Under the pieces are notes generated by a model. That model had not been told where the DNA came from. It saw nothing but the letters and a program-made list of their open reading frames with translations, and made no database searches. The translations under genes were made by a program, and so were the position numbers. Source: Sphingobium sp. TCM1 (GTDB lineage: Bacteria; Pseudomonadota; Alphaproteobacteria; Sphingomonadales; Sphingomonadaceae). From it: a stretch of DNA of 64,000 bases. Below are positions 28,216-38,016 of the stretch, one piece after another (within the stretch, counting starts at the first letter, position 1; every line of letters starts with the position of its first letter). Location: contig NZ_LXVX01000018.1 of the NCBI RefSeq assembly GCF_001650725.1, forward strand, positions 39,508 through 103,507, given 5' to 3'.

Positions 28216-28668
28216 TCAGGGCTGGGCGGCGCCCGCTTTCGGCGCGGCCTTTTCCGCCTTGGCCAGCCGCTCGTCGAGCAGTGCGTCGATCGCCTTGACC
28301 GCTTCCTTGCGCCTTGCGGTATTGCGGGCCTCTTCCGCGCGCCATTCGATGCCGAAGGCGTCGGCATAGCCCTGCATCTTCTTCTGCTGCTTGAGCAGCG
28401 CCGCCTCACGCTTGGCGAAGTCGATCTTTTGCTGGAGGATGATCGCCGCGTCGGATCGGTTCGCGTCCCAGCTTTCGACATAGATGATCTTGTTGCGCGT
28501 CGGCATCGTATTGGTGTTCGCGTCGATGACGAAGGTCCACACGATCACCCAGGTGAGCGCGACGGACAGGCCCAGCAGCGGCCATTTATGCTGGCGCTGC
28601 TGACGGAAATAGCCCCAGAAGTCGCCAAGCGCGCTCTTGGGGGAAACGGGACGGGGAAAGATCGCCAT
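28216..28668 (-). CDS. Single-pass membrane protein of unknown function, first in the rib operon
   Basis: 150 residues. One membrane helix (LLGLSVALTWVIVWTFV, about residues 28-45) after a basic cytoplasmic start, then a long charged helical region that may be coiled coil (LQQKIDFAKREAALLKQQKK, ending DERLAKAEKAAPKAG). No family recognised. AAGGG precedes the ATG at 28668. It is tightly linked to ribD (5 bases), so it is probably expressed with riboflavin genes without necessarily sharing the pathway. Confidence 0.72.
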   Translation of the reverse strand: MAIFPRPVSPKSALGDFWGYFRQQRQHKWPLLGLSVALTWVIVWTFVIDANTNTMPTRNKIIYVESWDANRSDAAIILQQKIDFAKREAALLKQQKKMQGYADAFGIEWRAEEARNTARRKEAVKAIDALLDERLAKAEKAAPKAGAAQP

Positions 28669-28790
28669 GCCGCCCTTATAGGACAGGGCCGGCGCAGATG
28701 CAAAATGGTCCATGCCTGCTCCATTCTCCTGCAACCCTCCCGGGCAGGAGGTGCAGGATTTGCGACGCCGAAGGCCGGAGGCCGCGGACC

Positions 28791-29495
28791 TTACCGATCC
28801 GTCAGCGTGAACCGCACGGTCAGCGATTTGGTCGCACTGATCGCAACACCGTCGCGAGTCGCCGGGCGGAAGCGCCATTTGCGCAGTGCGTGCCGCTGGG
28901 TCGCGAGCCAGAAGCTTTCATCGGTCGCCGACAGTTTCTCGATATCGGTGACGCGCCCTTCCGGGCTGATCGTCACGCGCACCGTCACCGCGCCTTCCAG
29001 TCCCTGGCGAATCATGGCGCCGGGATAGTCCGGCTGGAACGCGGCCATGGCGCGCGGATCGATCGACGGCTCGGTCAGTACTGGCGGGCGCGGCGGTTCG
29101 ACGGGGGGAACGATGATGGCCGGTCCCGGATCGGTCCCGGTCCCCGATCCGGGTGTCACGGTGATGGGCGGATCGCCGTTGGGCAGGACCACCACCGGGT
29201 CGGTGACGGTGGGCTGCTGCTGACGGGGGCGGGCCTGGATCTTTGGATCGGCCGGCGGCTCCACGATCGGCTCGGGCGGTGGGGAAAGCGGGATATGGGT
29301 CGTCGTCAGCGGCGGCGGCGTGAAAGCGGTTTCGATCACCTCTCTGGGGATCAGCAGGAAGGCGCCGATCACCAGCGCATGGACCGCCACCGTTCCGCCC
29401 AGTCCCAGCGGCGACTTTCGCGCGGCGCCGTAGCGCGCGCCCATATCCTGCTGACCCGCCTGCCCTTGTCCCGTTCCCAACGCCATGAGTCGCAT
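28791..29495 (-). CDS. TonB-like energy-transducing protein
   Basis: 234 residues: short cytoplasmic start, one membrane anchor (GTVAVHALVIGAFLLIP), a Pro-rich periplasmic spacer (PPPLTTTHIPLSPPPEP and PPVEPPRPPV) and a C-terminal TonB domain (YPGAMIRQGLEGAVTVRVTI, RKWRFRPATRDGVA). Transfers proton-motive energy to outer-membrane receptors. The HALVIG-type anchor keeps the His expected for interaction with ExbB/ExbD, which are not in this window. The ATG at 29495 has GAGGAG upstream. Confidence 0.9.
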   Translation of the reverse strand: MRLMALGTGQGQAGQQDMGARYGAARKSPLGLGGTVAVHALVIGAFLLIPREVIETAFTPPPLTTTHIPLSPPPEPIVEPPADPKIQARPRQQQPTVTDPVVVLPNGDPPITVTPGSGTGTDPGPAIIVPPVEPPRPPVLTEPSIDPRAMAAFQPDYPGAMIRQGLEGAVTVRVTISPEGRVTDIEKLSATDESFWLATQRHALRKWRFRPATRDGVAISATKSLTVRFTLTDR

Positions 29496-29587
29496 CGTTC
29501 GGCTCCTCTGCCTGTGCATCCTCTCCCGCGACCGCCGGTCCTGCCGGATTCTCGGGCGAGATGAAATGATACAACATCAAACAATGA

Positions 29588-29601
29588 TATGTTGCAACAT
29601 A
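29588..29601. promoter_or_regulatory. Palindrome between TonB-like and EF-hand genes
   Basis: TATGTTGCAACATA is a perfect 14-base palindrome in the 202-base region between two divergent genes. CAACAT half-sites also occur at about 29573 and 29631 (ACAACATC, GCAACATT), so a multimeric repressor site is plausible. The cognate regulator is unknown. Confidence 0.45.
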
Positions 29602-29697
29602 AAATTCTTGCGCAACATTCGGGCTGCATCGCGACATATGGGGGCAAAGCGGGAGTGCGACGACGGGCGAAACAGGATCATGTCTTCAGGAGCCTCC

Positions 29698-30279
29698 ATG
29701 CGATTGCGTTCCCTTCTTCTGACCCTTTCGGTCGCCGCCGCGGCGCCGCTTGCCGCCCAGCCGCAGGGTGGGCAAGGCGGTCCCTGGGCCGCTGACGCCG
29801 ACCAGAACGGACAGATCAGCCGCGACGAAATGACCGCCTATATGGAGCGTCGCTTCGGATTGATGGATCAGGACGGCGACGGACAGGTGCCGGTGCAGGC
29901 GATGCAGCGGATGATGGGCCATGAGCGCGAACGGCCCGTCACCGCGGGCGAGACGCCGGAAGGCCGGGAGCGTGGCGGCCCGGGTGGTCCAGGTGGTCCT
30001 GGTGGAGCAGGTGGCCGGGGCGGCGCCGGTGGTCCGCCGCCCGGTGGCCGTCCGCCTCGCGAACGCGCCGAAGCCGGTGGCCCGCCGCCGTCCCCGCCTG
30101 GCCGAGCCATGCCCTGGCCCGAAGACGGCAATGACGATGGCCAGATCGACCGCGCCGAATTTCTTGCGCCCGCGCTCGCCATGTTCGCTGACCAGGACCG
30201 CAATGGCGATGGGCTGCTGACCGCCGAGGAGCTGCCCCCGCCGCCGCCGGCCGGGGAGGGACCGCCGCCCGGCGAATAA
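29698..30279 (+). CDS. Exported EF-hand calcium-binding protein with Gly/Pro-rich linker
   Basis: 193 residues. Signal peptide MRLRSLLLTLSVAAAAPLAA, then two pairs of EF-hand loops: DADQNGQISRDE and DQDGDGQV near the N terminus, DGNDDGQIDRAE and DQDRNGDGLLTAEE near the C terminus. Between them lies a 50-residue Gly/Pro-rich stretch (GGPGGPGGPGGAGGRGGAGG) encoded by short repeats at about 29975-30060. It may buffer or sense periplasmic Ca2+. ATG at 29698 has AGGAG six bases upstream. Confidence 0.85.
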   Translation: MRLRSLLLTLSVAAAAPLAAQPQGGQGGPWAADADQNGQISRDEMTAYMERRFGLMDQDGDGQVPVQAMQRMMGHERERPVTAGETPEGRERGGPGGPGGPGGAGGRGGAGGPPPGGRPPRERAEAGGPPPSPPGRAMPWPEDGNDDGQIDRAEFLAPALAMFADQDRNGDGLLTAEELPPPPPAGEGPPPGE

Positions 30280-30328
30280 GCCCGTTCGTCCAGGGACCGG
30301 CCGCCTTTCTCCTCTGCGTGGCCGGTTC

Positions 30329-30364
30329 CGCCGGGGCGCGCCGTTTGGCCCGGCGCGCCCCGGC
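30329..30364. terminator. Hairpin between convergent EF-hand and DUF445 genes
   Basis: GCCGGGGCGCGCCG ... CGGCGCGCCCCGGC, at least 13 bp of perfect GC stem. There is no T-run, so it may aid rather than cause termination. Confidence 0.5.
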
Positions 30365-30372
30365 CTTCACGG

Positions 30373-31641
30373 CTAGAACAACGTGTCGACCGCGTGGATG
30401 GCAAGGCCCACGAGGCCGCCCACCAGCGTGCCGTTGACCCGGATATATTGCAGGTCGCGCCCGACCGCATGTTCCAGCCGCTGGGTGACGGTGCCCGCGT
30501 CCCAGCCGCGCACCGTGTCGCTGACCAGCCGGACGATCGCATCGCCATAGCTGGCGGTCGCGCCGACGGCCGCCCGGCGCACGAAGCGGTTGATGACGAG
30601 CCGCAGGCCCGCTTCCTGCTGCAATGTGCCGCCCAGCGTGCGCAGCGCTTCGCCCAGCCGTCCGGCCATCGCCTTGCCCGGATCGCGTACCGCGCGCAGC
30701 AGGCCGGCGCGCGCCTGTTCCCACAGCCCGTCGATCCAGCGCTGCATCGCCGGATTGTCGACGATCTCGTCGCGCACCTTGGCCACCTTTGCCTGCATCT
30801 CGAGGTCGAATTGCAGGTCGAAGGCCAGCTTGGCCATGCCTTCTTCCGCCTTCAGCCTTAGCGGATGGCCGGGGTCTTCCGCCATGTCGGACAGCAGCTT
30901 GCGCAGGCCCGACAGGATCGCGTCGGCGAGATTTTCGTCGAGGCCCGTCCAGCGCAGCACTTTGCCTGCGCGTTCATGCACCATCTGGCGGATCAGATGC
31001 TCGTTGGCTTCCAGCGTGCGGTCGGCCCAGTGCACGATGCCGTCCATGACCGGGGCGTGGCGGCCGTCGCGCATCGCCGCCTCGATCGCCTGCCCGATCA
31101 GCGGCCCCATGTGGATGGCGCGCAGTCGCTGGCCGATCGCGCCCTTGACCATGCCACCGAGCCGTTCCTGGTCCAACGCCTCCAATATGTCGGCGATCAG
31201 GCGCGAGGCGCCTTCGCGCAGACGCCCGTCGCCGCCCGATGGGCTGGCCAGAAAGCGCCCGGCAGCCGCCGCGACGTCGATGTGTCGCATCCGGCGCGCG
31301 ACGACCGCCGGGGTCAGGAAATTGTCGCGCAGGAACGCGGCCAGCGTGTCGCCGATCCGGTCCTTGTTGCGCGGGATGATCGCGGTGTGGGGGATCGGGA
31401 GGCCAAGGGGATGACGGAACAGCGCCGTCACCGCGAACCAGTCGGCCAGGCCGCCGACCATCGCCGCTTCGGCGAATGCCTGGACGAAGCCGATGGCGGG
31501 ATGGAGATGGGCGGTGGCGCGCGCTACGATGAACAGTACGGCCATCGCCACCAGCATACCCGTCGCCACCAGCCGCATCCGCCGCGCCGGGTGGGGGTCG
31601 GCGAAATCCTTGGGCCGGGACAGGCGAAGCAGCGTCATCAC
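30373..31641 (-). CDS. DUF445 family membrane-anchored protein
   Basis: 422 residues of DUF445. Two hydrophobic segments near the N terminus (LVATGMLVAMAVLFIVARAT and AAMVGGLADWFAVTALFRHP, the latter being the family hallmark with GLADWFAV), a long helical middle, and a C-terminal membrane segment (VNGTLVGGLVGLAIHAVDTL). Function not established. Convergent with the EF-hand gene. Confidence 0.9.
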   Translation of the reverse strand: MMTLLRLSRPKDFADPHPARRMRLVATGMLVAMAVLFIVARATAHLHPAIGFVQAFAEAAMVGGLADWFAVTALFRHPLGLPIPHTAIIPRNKDRIGDTLAAFLRDNFLTPAVVARRMRHIDVAAAAGRFLASPSGGDGRLREGASRLIADILEALDQERLGGMVKGAIGQRLRAIHMGPLIGQAIEAAMRDGRHAPVMDGIVHWADRTLEANEHLIRQMVHERAGKVLRWTGLDENLADAILSGLRKLLSDMAEDPGHPLRLKAEEGMAKLAFDLQFDLEMQAKVAKVRDEIVDNPAMQRWIDGLWEQARAGLLRAVRDPGKAMAGRLGEALRTLGGTLQQEAGLRLVINRFVRRAAVGATASYGDAIVRLVSDTVRGWDAGTVTQRLEHAVGRDLQYIRVNGTLVGGLVGLAIHAVDTLF

Positions 31642-31726
31642 CCTCCAACGGTTACGCTGCCGTTTCGTTCAGGCAAGTCCTTCTTTTTTGCCGACGCGCC
31701 GATAGGGCGACGCGCCGGCCCTGGCC

Positions 31727-34700
31727 TCATTCGGCGGGCTGCACTTGCCCGCCGCCGTCCTTGTCGTCGCCCGGCTTGTAGGTCAGCAGGCCCCGGCCCA
31801 GGCGCGGGCCGATCCAGCTTTCCAGGCCGATCGCCAGGCTGAAGCTCGCCGGCACGATCACCAGCGTCAGCACAGTGGACAGGATCAGGCCGCCGATCAC
31901 GGTAATGCCCATCGGCGCGCGCCATGCGCCGTCGCCCGACAAGGCGAGCGCGGTCGGCACCATGCCCGCCACCATCGCGACCGTCGTCATGACGATCGGC
32001 TGGGCGCGCTTGTGTCCGGCATCGACGATCGCCTCATATTTGGGCACGCCCTTTTCCATTTCCTCCAGCGCGAAGTCGATGACCAGGATGGAGTTCTTGG
32101 CGACGATGCCCAGCAGCATCAGCAGGCCGATCAGCACCGGCATCGAGATGGGATTGCCCGTCAGGTGCAGCGCCACCGCGCCGCCCAGCGGCGCCAGCAG
32201 CAGCGACCCCAGGTTGACGAAGGGGGGCATCACCCGCTTGTAGAGCAGCACCAGGACCGCCAGTACCAGCATGATGCCGGAAATGACGGCGATGACGAAA
32301 TTGGTGAGCATTTCCGCCTGCCATTTCGCGTCGCCGGCGTCGATCTTCTGCACGCCCTGGATGCGGCCTTCGACAATGTCCTTCATCAGCGGCAGGGCGT
32401 TGATCTTGGCAGTGGCCTGGCTGGTGACGATGCCCGGCGCGAGGTCCGCGCCCACGACGATGCGACGGATCTGGTTGTAGCGGCGAATCTGCGTCGGGCC
32501 GGCGCCGAAGCTGATGTCGGCGACGACCTTGAGCGGGACCGACCCGCCGCTGACGGTGGGAACCGGCATATTCTCGATCGTCGCGATATCCTTGCGGCTG
32601 TCCTCGGCGATCGACACGCGGATCGGGATCTGGCGGTCCGACAGCGAGAATTTGGCGCTGTTCTGGTCGATGTCGCCGATGGTCGCGATGCGGATCGACT
32701 GGCTGAGCGCCGCCGTGGTCACTCCCAGGCTCGCGGCCAAGTCGAGGCGCGGCTTGATGATGATTTCCGGCCGCTGCATGTCGCCTTGTACCCGTGGCGC
32801 ACGCAGTTCCGGAATGCGGGCCATTTCGGCGACCAGGCGGTTTGCGGTCTGGTCCAGCTTTTCCGGGTCGTCGGACCCGAACATCATGATGATGTCGCGG
32901 CCGAAGCCGCCGCCCGATTGCGACTGAAAATTGACCCGCGCATCGGCGATCGTCTGGAATTTGGGCGCGATCTTGCGCTCCCAGTCGACCGAACTGATCG
33001 GCCGGTCCTTCTTCAGCGTCAGGAAGATGTCGGCCGTGGTCGGCTCGATATCCGCAAAAGCGGCATCGACGACCTCCGTGTCGGCCGCCAGCATGTCGGC
33101 GACCTTGCGGGTGATGGCGGTGGTCTGCTCCAGTGTGCTGCCCGGCACCGTCTCGATCTTCACCTGGCTGAAATCGGTGTTGATGGTCGGCTGGAACGTC
33201 ATCGGCAGGGTCGAAAAGGCGAGGATCGTAGCCAGGAAGGCCAGAAGGCCGAAGCCCATCGTCCAGACCCGGTGGTCGATTAAGAAGGCGACGGTCCGGT
33301 TGCCGATTCCGCCGCGTGCGCGCCGCGCCTTCGCCTTTCGGTCGTTGAGCGACCAGCGCAGCACGTCCATGTAACGGTCCATCATCCAGCCTTCGCCATG
33401 GCTCTCCTCGCCATGGGCCTTCAGGAAATAGGCGGCGATCATCGGCGTGATGAGGCGGGCGACGGCCAGGCTCATCAGCACCGAAACGACCACGGTCATG
33501 CCGAACTGGATGAAGAACTGGCCCGAAATGCCGGGCATCAGCGCGACCGGCAGGAACACCGCGACGATCGCCATGGTGGTTGCGAGCACGGCGAGGCCGA
33601 TTTCGTCGGCAGCGTCTATGGATGCCTGATAGGCGGATTTGCCCATCCGCATGTGGCGGACGATATTCTCGATCTCCACGATCGCGTCGTCGACCAGCAC
33701 GCCTGCCACCAGGCTCAACGCCAGCAGCGAGATGCCGTTCAGCGTGAAGCCCATCATGTCCATGAACCAGAAGGTCGGGATGGCCGAGAGCGGAATGGCG
33801 AGGGCGGAAATCATCGTCGCGCGCCAGTCGCGCAGGAACAGGAAGACGATGACCACGGCCAGCACGGCGCCTTCGATCATCGCCGCCATGGCGCTGTGAT
33901 ATTGCTCCTTGGTATAATCGACGCTGGTGTAGAGCTGCTTGAACTGGACCTTGGGATTTTCCTTCTTCAGCTTGTCCAGCACCTTCATCGCATCGTCATA
34001 GACGGTGACGTCCGACGCGCCCTTGGCCTTTTCCATGCTGAAGCTGGTCACCTGCCGGCCGTTCATCAGTGCCTTGCTGCGCTGTTCGGCATACATGTCG
34101 CGCACGTCGGCGATGTCGGCGAGCTTGACCGTGCGGCCGCCGGAAATGGCGATCTGGGTCGCGCCCAGGCCGCGCGCATCGCGCGCGTTGCCGAGCACGC
34201 GGATCGACTGTTCGGCCCCGGCGATCTCGGTCCGTCCGCCGGCGGCGTTCAGGTTCACCTGGTTGAGCTGCTGGTTCACCTGCGCGGCAGTGATGCCGAA
34301 CGCCTGCAGCTTGGCCGGGTCCAGGATGACGCGGATTTCCCGGCTGACGCCGCCGCCCCGGTTGACGGCCGCCATGCCGCTGACCGACAGCAACCGCTTG
34401 GCGACCGTATTGTCGACATACCAGGACAGTTCCTCCAGCGTCATGTCGGTCGCCTCGGCACTGAAATAGGCGATCGGGCCTCCGTCCACGTCGATGCGCT
34501 GGACCTGCGGCTCCAATATGCCCTCCGGCAGGTCGCTGCGGATCTGATCGACGGCGTTCTTGACGTCGTTGACCGCGCGGTCGACCGGCGTGCCGATCTG
34601 GAACTGGACATTGGTCAGCGACCGGCCCTCGGACGCGAAGGAGGTGATCTCGTCGACGCCGCTGATCCCGCGCACGGCCGCTTCGATCCGCTGCGTGACC

Positions 34701-34894
34701 TGCGTTTCCAGCTCGGTCGGCGCCGCGCCCGGCTGGCTGACGATCACGCTGACCGCAGGGAAGCTGATGTCCGGATTATTGTTCACGTCCATCCGCATGA
34801 AGCTGACGATGCCCGCCAGCACCAGTGCGGCGAACAGGACCAGTGGCGTTACCGGGTTGCGGATCGCCCATGCGGAAATATTGCGGAAATTCAT
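31727..34894 (-). CDS. RND efflux pump inner-membrane transporter (AcrB/MexB type)
   Basis: 1055 residues, the full length of an HAE1-type RND permease with twelve membrane segments and two large periplasmic loops. Seen: the start [50 protein letters not shown] with the proton-relay Asp pair in segment 4 ([11 protein letters not shown]), and a C-terminal [16 protein letters not shown]. Exports drugs or solvents using the proton gradient. The adaptor gene lies 115 bases upstream on the same strand; no TolC-type outer-membrane channel gene is in the window. Confidence 0.94.
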   Translation of the reverse strand: MNFRNISAWAIRNPVTPLVLFAALVLAGIVSFMRMDVNNNPDISFPAVSVIVSQPGAAPTELETQVTQRIEAAVRGISGVDEITSFASEGRSLTNVQFQIGTPVDRAVNDVKNAVDQIRSDLPEGILEPQVQRIDVDGGPIAYFSAEATDMTLEELSWYVDNTVAKRLLSVSGMAAVNRGGGVSREIRVILDPAKLQAFGITAAQVNQQLNQVNLNAAGGRTEIAGAEQSIRVLGNARDARGLGATQIAISGGRTVKLADIADVRDMYAEQRSKALMNGRQVTSFSMEKAKGASDVTVYDDAMKVLDKLKKENPKVQFKQLYTSVDYTKEQYHSAMAAMIEGAVLAVVIVFLFLRDWRATMISALAIPLSAIPTFWFMDMMGFTLNGISLLALSLVAGVLVDDAIVEIENIVRHMRMGKSAYQASIDAADEIGLAVLATTMAIVAVFLPVALMPGISGQFFIQFGMTVVVSVLMSLAVARLITPMIAAYFLKAHGEESHGEGWMMDRYMDVLRWSLNDRKAKARRARGGIGNRTVAFLIDHRVWTMGFGLLAFLATILAFSTLPMTFQPTINTDFSQVKIETVPGSTLEQTTAITRKVADMLAADTEVVDAAFADIEPTTADIFLTLKKDRPISSVDWERKIAPKFQTIADARVNFQSQSGGGFGRDIIMMFGSDDPEKLDQTANRLVAEMARIPELRAPRVQGDMQRPEIIIKPRLDLAASLGVTTAALSQSIRIATIGDIDQNSAKFSLSDRQIPIRVSIAEDSRKDIATIENMPVPTVSGGSVPLKVVADISFGAGPTQIRRYNQIRRIVVGADLAPGIVTSQATAKINALPLMKDIVEGRIQGVQKIDAGDAKWQAEMLTNFVIAVISGIMLVLAVLVLLYKRVMPPFVNLGSLLLAPLGGAVALHLTGNPISMPVLIGLLMLLGIVAKNSILVIDFALEEMEKGVPKYEAIVDAGHKRAQPIVMTTVAMVAGMVPTALALSGDGAWRAPMGITVIGGLILSTVLTLVIVPASFSLAIGLESWIGPRLGRGLLTYKPGDDKDGGGQVQPAE

Positions 34895-35009
34895 GACGGC
34901 TTCCTTCGCCGGACGCGGGAATCCGCGCCCCTCCTCATCCTGCGGCGCGCGGACGGTCCTGCGCGCGTAAAGCTCCAGGCGACCGCCCCGGAGGGCACGT
35001 CGCCGTGCG

Positions 35010-36179
35010 TCAGCCGGCCTTGAGCGGTTCGGGCTTCACCTTCTGTCCCGGCGCCAGGAAGGCGCCGGCGGAGGTCACGATCTTTTCCGTGCCGGTGATG
35101 CCGCTCGTTACCGCCACGCCCGCGTCGGACACCTGGCCCACGGTCACGTCGCGGCGTTCCACCTGGCCCTTGCCGTTGACGATATAGACATAGCTGCCCT
35201 TGGCATCGCTCTGCACTGCCGATTCCGGCAACAAAGGCGCGCTGCCCGATCCGCTGGTGATCGTCGCCGACGCAAAGCCGCCGGGCCGGATCGCCGGATT
35301 ATAGGGAACGGCGATGCGGGCGATGCCGAGACGCGTCTGGGGATCGACCACCGGCGATACCTGCCATACGCGACCGGCGAAGCGGGCCTGGCTGCCGATC
35401 GGCGTCACTGTCGCGCCGTTGCCGGGGCGCAGCGTCGCGAGGTCGGCTTCGGCCACCTGCGCCTGCATCTCCATCTCGCCGTCCTTGGCCATGCGGAACA
35501 GCACACCGCTGCCGGCCTGGACGATCTGGCCGGGCTCCACGGTGCGTGTCAGCACGAGGCCGGCTGCGGGGGCGCGAATATCGAGCCGCCCGGTCCGTGC
35601 CCGCTGCTCGGCCAACTGGGCCGCCGCGACGCGCACGCGCGCTTCGGCCTGGTCGCGGGTGGCGGTACGCTGATCGATGTCGGCGGCGCTGATGAAGCCG
35701 CGCCCGACCAGCGCCTTGGCACGGTCAAGCTGCGCCTGCGCGAGCTTCGCGTCCGCGCGTGCCACTTCGACCTGCGCTGCGAGCGAGCGGACCTGTTCGG
35801 TCTGGACGGAGCGTTCGACGGTCGCGAGCACCTGGCCGGCGCGCACCCAGTCGCCCGGCTGCACCAGCACGCGCGTGACCATCCCCCCTTCGCCGACCAC
35901 GCCGACCGGCATGTCGACCCGCGCCGCCAGCGATCCCGTCGCGCTCACTGTGCGCGCGACAGTCGACTGGCCGGGGCTGGTCACCGTCACAACGGGCACC
36001 TGCGCGGCGGGGGCCGGCGCGGCTGCCGGTTCGGCCCCGCGCATGGAAATCCAGGCGGCCACCGCAACCAGCGCGATTGCGATGCCGCCGCCGATCATCA
36101 GCCGCTTGCGGCTGCGGCGGGTGTCATCCTCGCCCATGACCATCGCCGAGTCGCCCAGCAATTGGGTTTCGTAATTCAT
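35010..36179 (-). CDS. RND efflux periplasmic adaptor (membrane fusion protein)
   Basis: 389 residues. Cytoplasmic start, one membrane helix (LMIGGGIAIALVAVAAWISM), then a barrel-sandwich and helical-hairpin adaptor: VVGEGGMVTRVLVQPGDWVR, coiled hairpin with DIDQRTATRDQAEAR, and IRAPAAGLVLTRTVEPGQIV. It links the RND pump to an outer-membrane channel. ATG at 36179 preferred; another ATG at 36191 has GGAG too close for a usual start. First gene of the efflux operon. Confidence 0.92.
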   Translation of the reverse strand: MNYETQLLGDSAMVMGEDDTRRSRKRLMIGGGIAIALVAVAAWISMRGAEPAAAPAPAAQVPVVTVTSPGQSTVARTVSATGSLAARVDMPVGVVGEGGMVTRVLVQPGDWVRAGQVLATVERSVQTEQVRSLAAQVEVARADAKLAQAQLDRAKALVGRGFISAADIDQRTATRDQAEARVRVAAAQLAEQRARTGRLDIRAPAAGLVLTRTVEPGQIVQAGSGVLFRMAKDGEMEMQAQVAEADLATLRPGNGATVTPIGSQARFAGRVWQVSPVVDPQTRLGIARIAVPYNPAIRPGGFASATITSGSGSAPLLPESAVQSDAKGSYVYIVNGKGQVERRDVTVGQVSDAGVAVTSGITGTEKIVTSAGAFLAPGQKVKPEPLKAG

Positions 36180-36421
36180 GCCGATTTCCATCTCTCCGGC
36201 GCTTCGCCCCTGATAGGGACTGTATTATATAAATATAGCACCTCGCTCAACCCCCAATATCACGGTGCAAGGGGGCAGGGCAAAATCATAATGCACGGTG
36301 GACAGGGGCGGAAAGACGGCGGGTCGTGCGTTTCTCCCTCTTCGACAATGGATCGACTTGTCAGAATCACCGGATTGTGGCGCAATGGCCTCCGGTGCGG
36401 GGGTAGGGAGAGGAACGCGCC

Positions 36422-36670
36422 ATGGAATTGCTCGGATGGATTATCGTCGGCCTGTTGGCCGGCGGGATCGCGAAGCTGGTGATGCCGGGCCGCGATCCCG
36501 GCGGGTGCGTCGTCACCATTTTACTGGGCATCGCCGGCGCGCTGCTGGCGGGCTTTGTCGGTCGCCTCGCCGGAATCTACCGGCCGGGCGACAGCGCCGG
36601 TTTCATCGCCGCAGTGCTGGGGTCGATCGCGGTGCTGGCCATCTATCGCTGGTTTGCCGCGCGGCGTTGA
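36422..36670 (+). CDS. GlsB/YeaQ/YmgE-family small membrane protein
   Basis: 82 residues, three hydrophobic segments rich in Gly (LGWIIVGLLAGGIAKLVMPG, CVVTILLGIAGALLAGFVG, FIAAVLGSIAVLAIYRWF). This is the transglycosylase-associated (GlsB/YeaQ/YmgE) family, linked to stress responses. GGGAGAGG precedes the ATG. A terminator follows at once, so it is monocistronic. A related gene lies on the other strand at 36738. Confidence 0.9.
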   Translation: MELLGWIIVGLLAGGIAKLVMPGRDPGGCVVTILLGIAGALLAGFVGRLAGIYRPGDSAGFIAAVLGSIAVLAIYRWFAARR

Positions 36671-36684
36671 CGGACGCGGGAATG

Positions 36685-36718
36685 AAAAAGGCCGCGCCTC
36701 GGCAGGCGCGGCCTTTTT
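36685..36718. terminator. Bidirectional terminator between two GlsB-type genes
   Basis: AAAAAGGCCGCGCCT, loop CGGC, AGGCGCGGCCTTTTT: a perfect 15-bp stem with T-runs on both strands, serving both convergent genes. Confidence 0.93.
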
Positions 36719-36737
36719 GCTTGTCGTCTGGTGTGGT

Positions 36738-36992
36738 TTAGCGGACGGAGCCGCGGCGGACCAGATTGACGATCGCCAGCAGGATGATGGCGCCTACCAG
36801 CGACACCAGGAAGCTGTAGAGCGTCAGTCCATCGTTGATCGAGCCACCGCTGAAGATCAGGCCGCCGATGAAGGCGCCGACGATGCCGACCACGATGTTG
36901 AGCAGGATGCCCTGCTGCGCGTCGGTGCGCATGACCATGCTGGCGAGCCAGCCAATGACGCCGCCGACAACAAGCCACAAGATGATGCCCAT
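36738..36992 (-). CDS. GlsB/YeaQ/YmgE-family small membrane protein
   Basis: 84 residues starting MGIILWLVVGGVIGWLASMV, with MRTDAQQGILLNIVVGIVGA and a third hydrophobic segment; closer to YeaQ than the gene at 36422. AAGGAG lies six bases upstream of the ATG at 36992. Convergent with its relative, sharing a terminator. Probably a stress-linked membrane protein. Confidence 0.92.
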   Translation of the reverse strand: MGIILWLVVGGVIGWLASMVMRTDAQQGILLNIVVGIVGAFIGGLIFSGGSINDGLTLYSFLVSLVGAIILLAIVNLVRRGSVR

Positions 36993-37139
36993 ATTACTCT
37001 CCTTGACCACGCCCCCTGCGGGTTGGGTGCCTGTTCAACGGAGGAGCAGGCGTCGCGTTCCATGGTCGTGAAAATGATTCCGGGCCGGAAACCATCCGGG
37101 CTTTGCGCCGTTGTTGCGCGCCTTTCGCCCGGGCGAACG

Positions 37140-37172
37140 AAAAAGGCCGCCGGAGCGCGCCGGCGGCCTTTT
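37140..37172. terminator. Terminator downstream of sciP
   Basis: AAAAAGGCCGCCGG ... CCGGCGGCCTTTT with a 12-13 bp stem; A-run on one side and T-run on the other. It lies 25 bases after the sciP stop on the minus strand. Confidence 0.88.
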
Positions 37173-37197
37173 CGGCTTCCTCCACGGGACGATCGGA

Positions 37198-37497
37198 TCA
37201 GTATTTCTGCTGCCGTTCGTAGAGCGATTTATAATATTGGATGCGCGTGACGCGGAGGCCATGCATCCCCGACCGGTCGACCGCGCGCTGCCAGCCGGCG
37301 AATTCCTCCAGCGTCAGATTATAGCGCTTGCACGCTTCATCCACGGTCAGCAGGCCGCCATTGACCGCTGCCACCACTTCGGCCTTGCGCCGCACGACCC
37401 AGCGGGTCGTGTCTGCGGGCGGCAAGCTCTCCAGGGTCAGGGGCTCCCCAAGCGGGCCGACAACCTGAGCGGGCCTGATTTTCTGGTTCTCGATCAT
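37198..37497 (-). CDS. sciP: SciP-type DUF1153 protein (CtrA inhibitor homologue)
   Basis: 99 residues with the DUF1153 core VVGPLGEPLTLESLPPADT, RWVVRRKAEVVAAVNGGLLT, VDEACKRYNLTLEEFAGWQ. In Caulobacter this protein (SciP) is a small helix-turn-helix factor that inhibits transcription activated by the cell-cycle regulator CtrA. Here the tail (VTRIQYYKSLYERQQKY) is slightly longer. GAGGG precedes the ATG at 37497. Orthologue status inferred from the strong core match. Confidence 0.85.
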   Translation of the reverse strand: MIENQKIRPAQVVGPLGEPLTLESLPPADTTRWVVRRKAEVVAAVNGGLLTVDEACKRYNLTLEEFAGWQRAVDRSGMHGLRVTRIQYYKSLYERQQKY

Positions 37498-37600
37498 TCT
37501 TACCCTCAATGTGCGGCATTGGCGTTGCCGAATTCAGCAGTGAATCCCTTATCTTCCTCAGCCCTGAACATCGGCTAAAGCGCCACGGTAAACACAGCCT

Positions 37601-37900
37601 TCATCTTCCTTGCCCCCCAGCTAAACGACGTGCGATCAACGGGTTGAAGCTGCCCGCAAGTCGAACGGCCTCGATCATGCCGTCGGAACGTGGCGCGAAG
37701 AGTTCGGCCAGTTCCTGGACCCAGTCATCTTCCCCATCCTGCCCCCGCAGGACGCCCGCGACCGCCTGCGCCGTCGGGCTGGCCGCCTGGGCAGCCGCAG
37801 TCGCGGCGCGCAGGAACGGCCAGACCGGCGCGCGCGGCCAGCCTGGAACCTTGTTGGTGGCGGGCGTCAGCCCGCCTGACCGGAGGAAGCTCAGATCCAT
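37601..37900 (-). CDS. Hypothetical protein upstream of sciP
   Basis: 99 residues starting MDLSFLRSGGLTPATNKVPG, with an Ala-rich middle (AATAAAQAASPTAQAVAGVL) and an acidic stretch (GQDGEDDWVQELAELF). No family recognised and no strong ribosome binding site. It has the same orientation as sciP, 103 bases upstream. An in-frame ATG at 37984 is possible but less likely. May be real; codon use looks like neighbours. Confidence 0.45.
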   Translation of the reverse strand: MDLSFLRSGGLTPATNKVPGWPRAPVWPFLRAATAAAQAASPTAQAVAGVLRGQDGEDDWVQELAELFAPRSDGMIEAVRLAGSFNPLIARRLAGGQGR

Positions 37901-38016
37901 GCAGAGGCTTCTACCGGCGAATGGATAACCGACGGTAAATCCGCCGCACGCTTTGTCGCTTAATCGGACTCGTCTGGCCGCCAAATGGCGCGCGCAGGTG
38001 CAGACTTTGTTAACTT

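Noticed and set aside
28669..28790. FMN riboswitch at the head of the riboflavin operon
   Set aside because: I looked for the conserved RFN segments before the operon and before ribD and RibBX and did not find them; only small GC hairpins are present.
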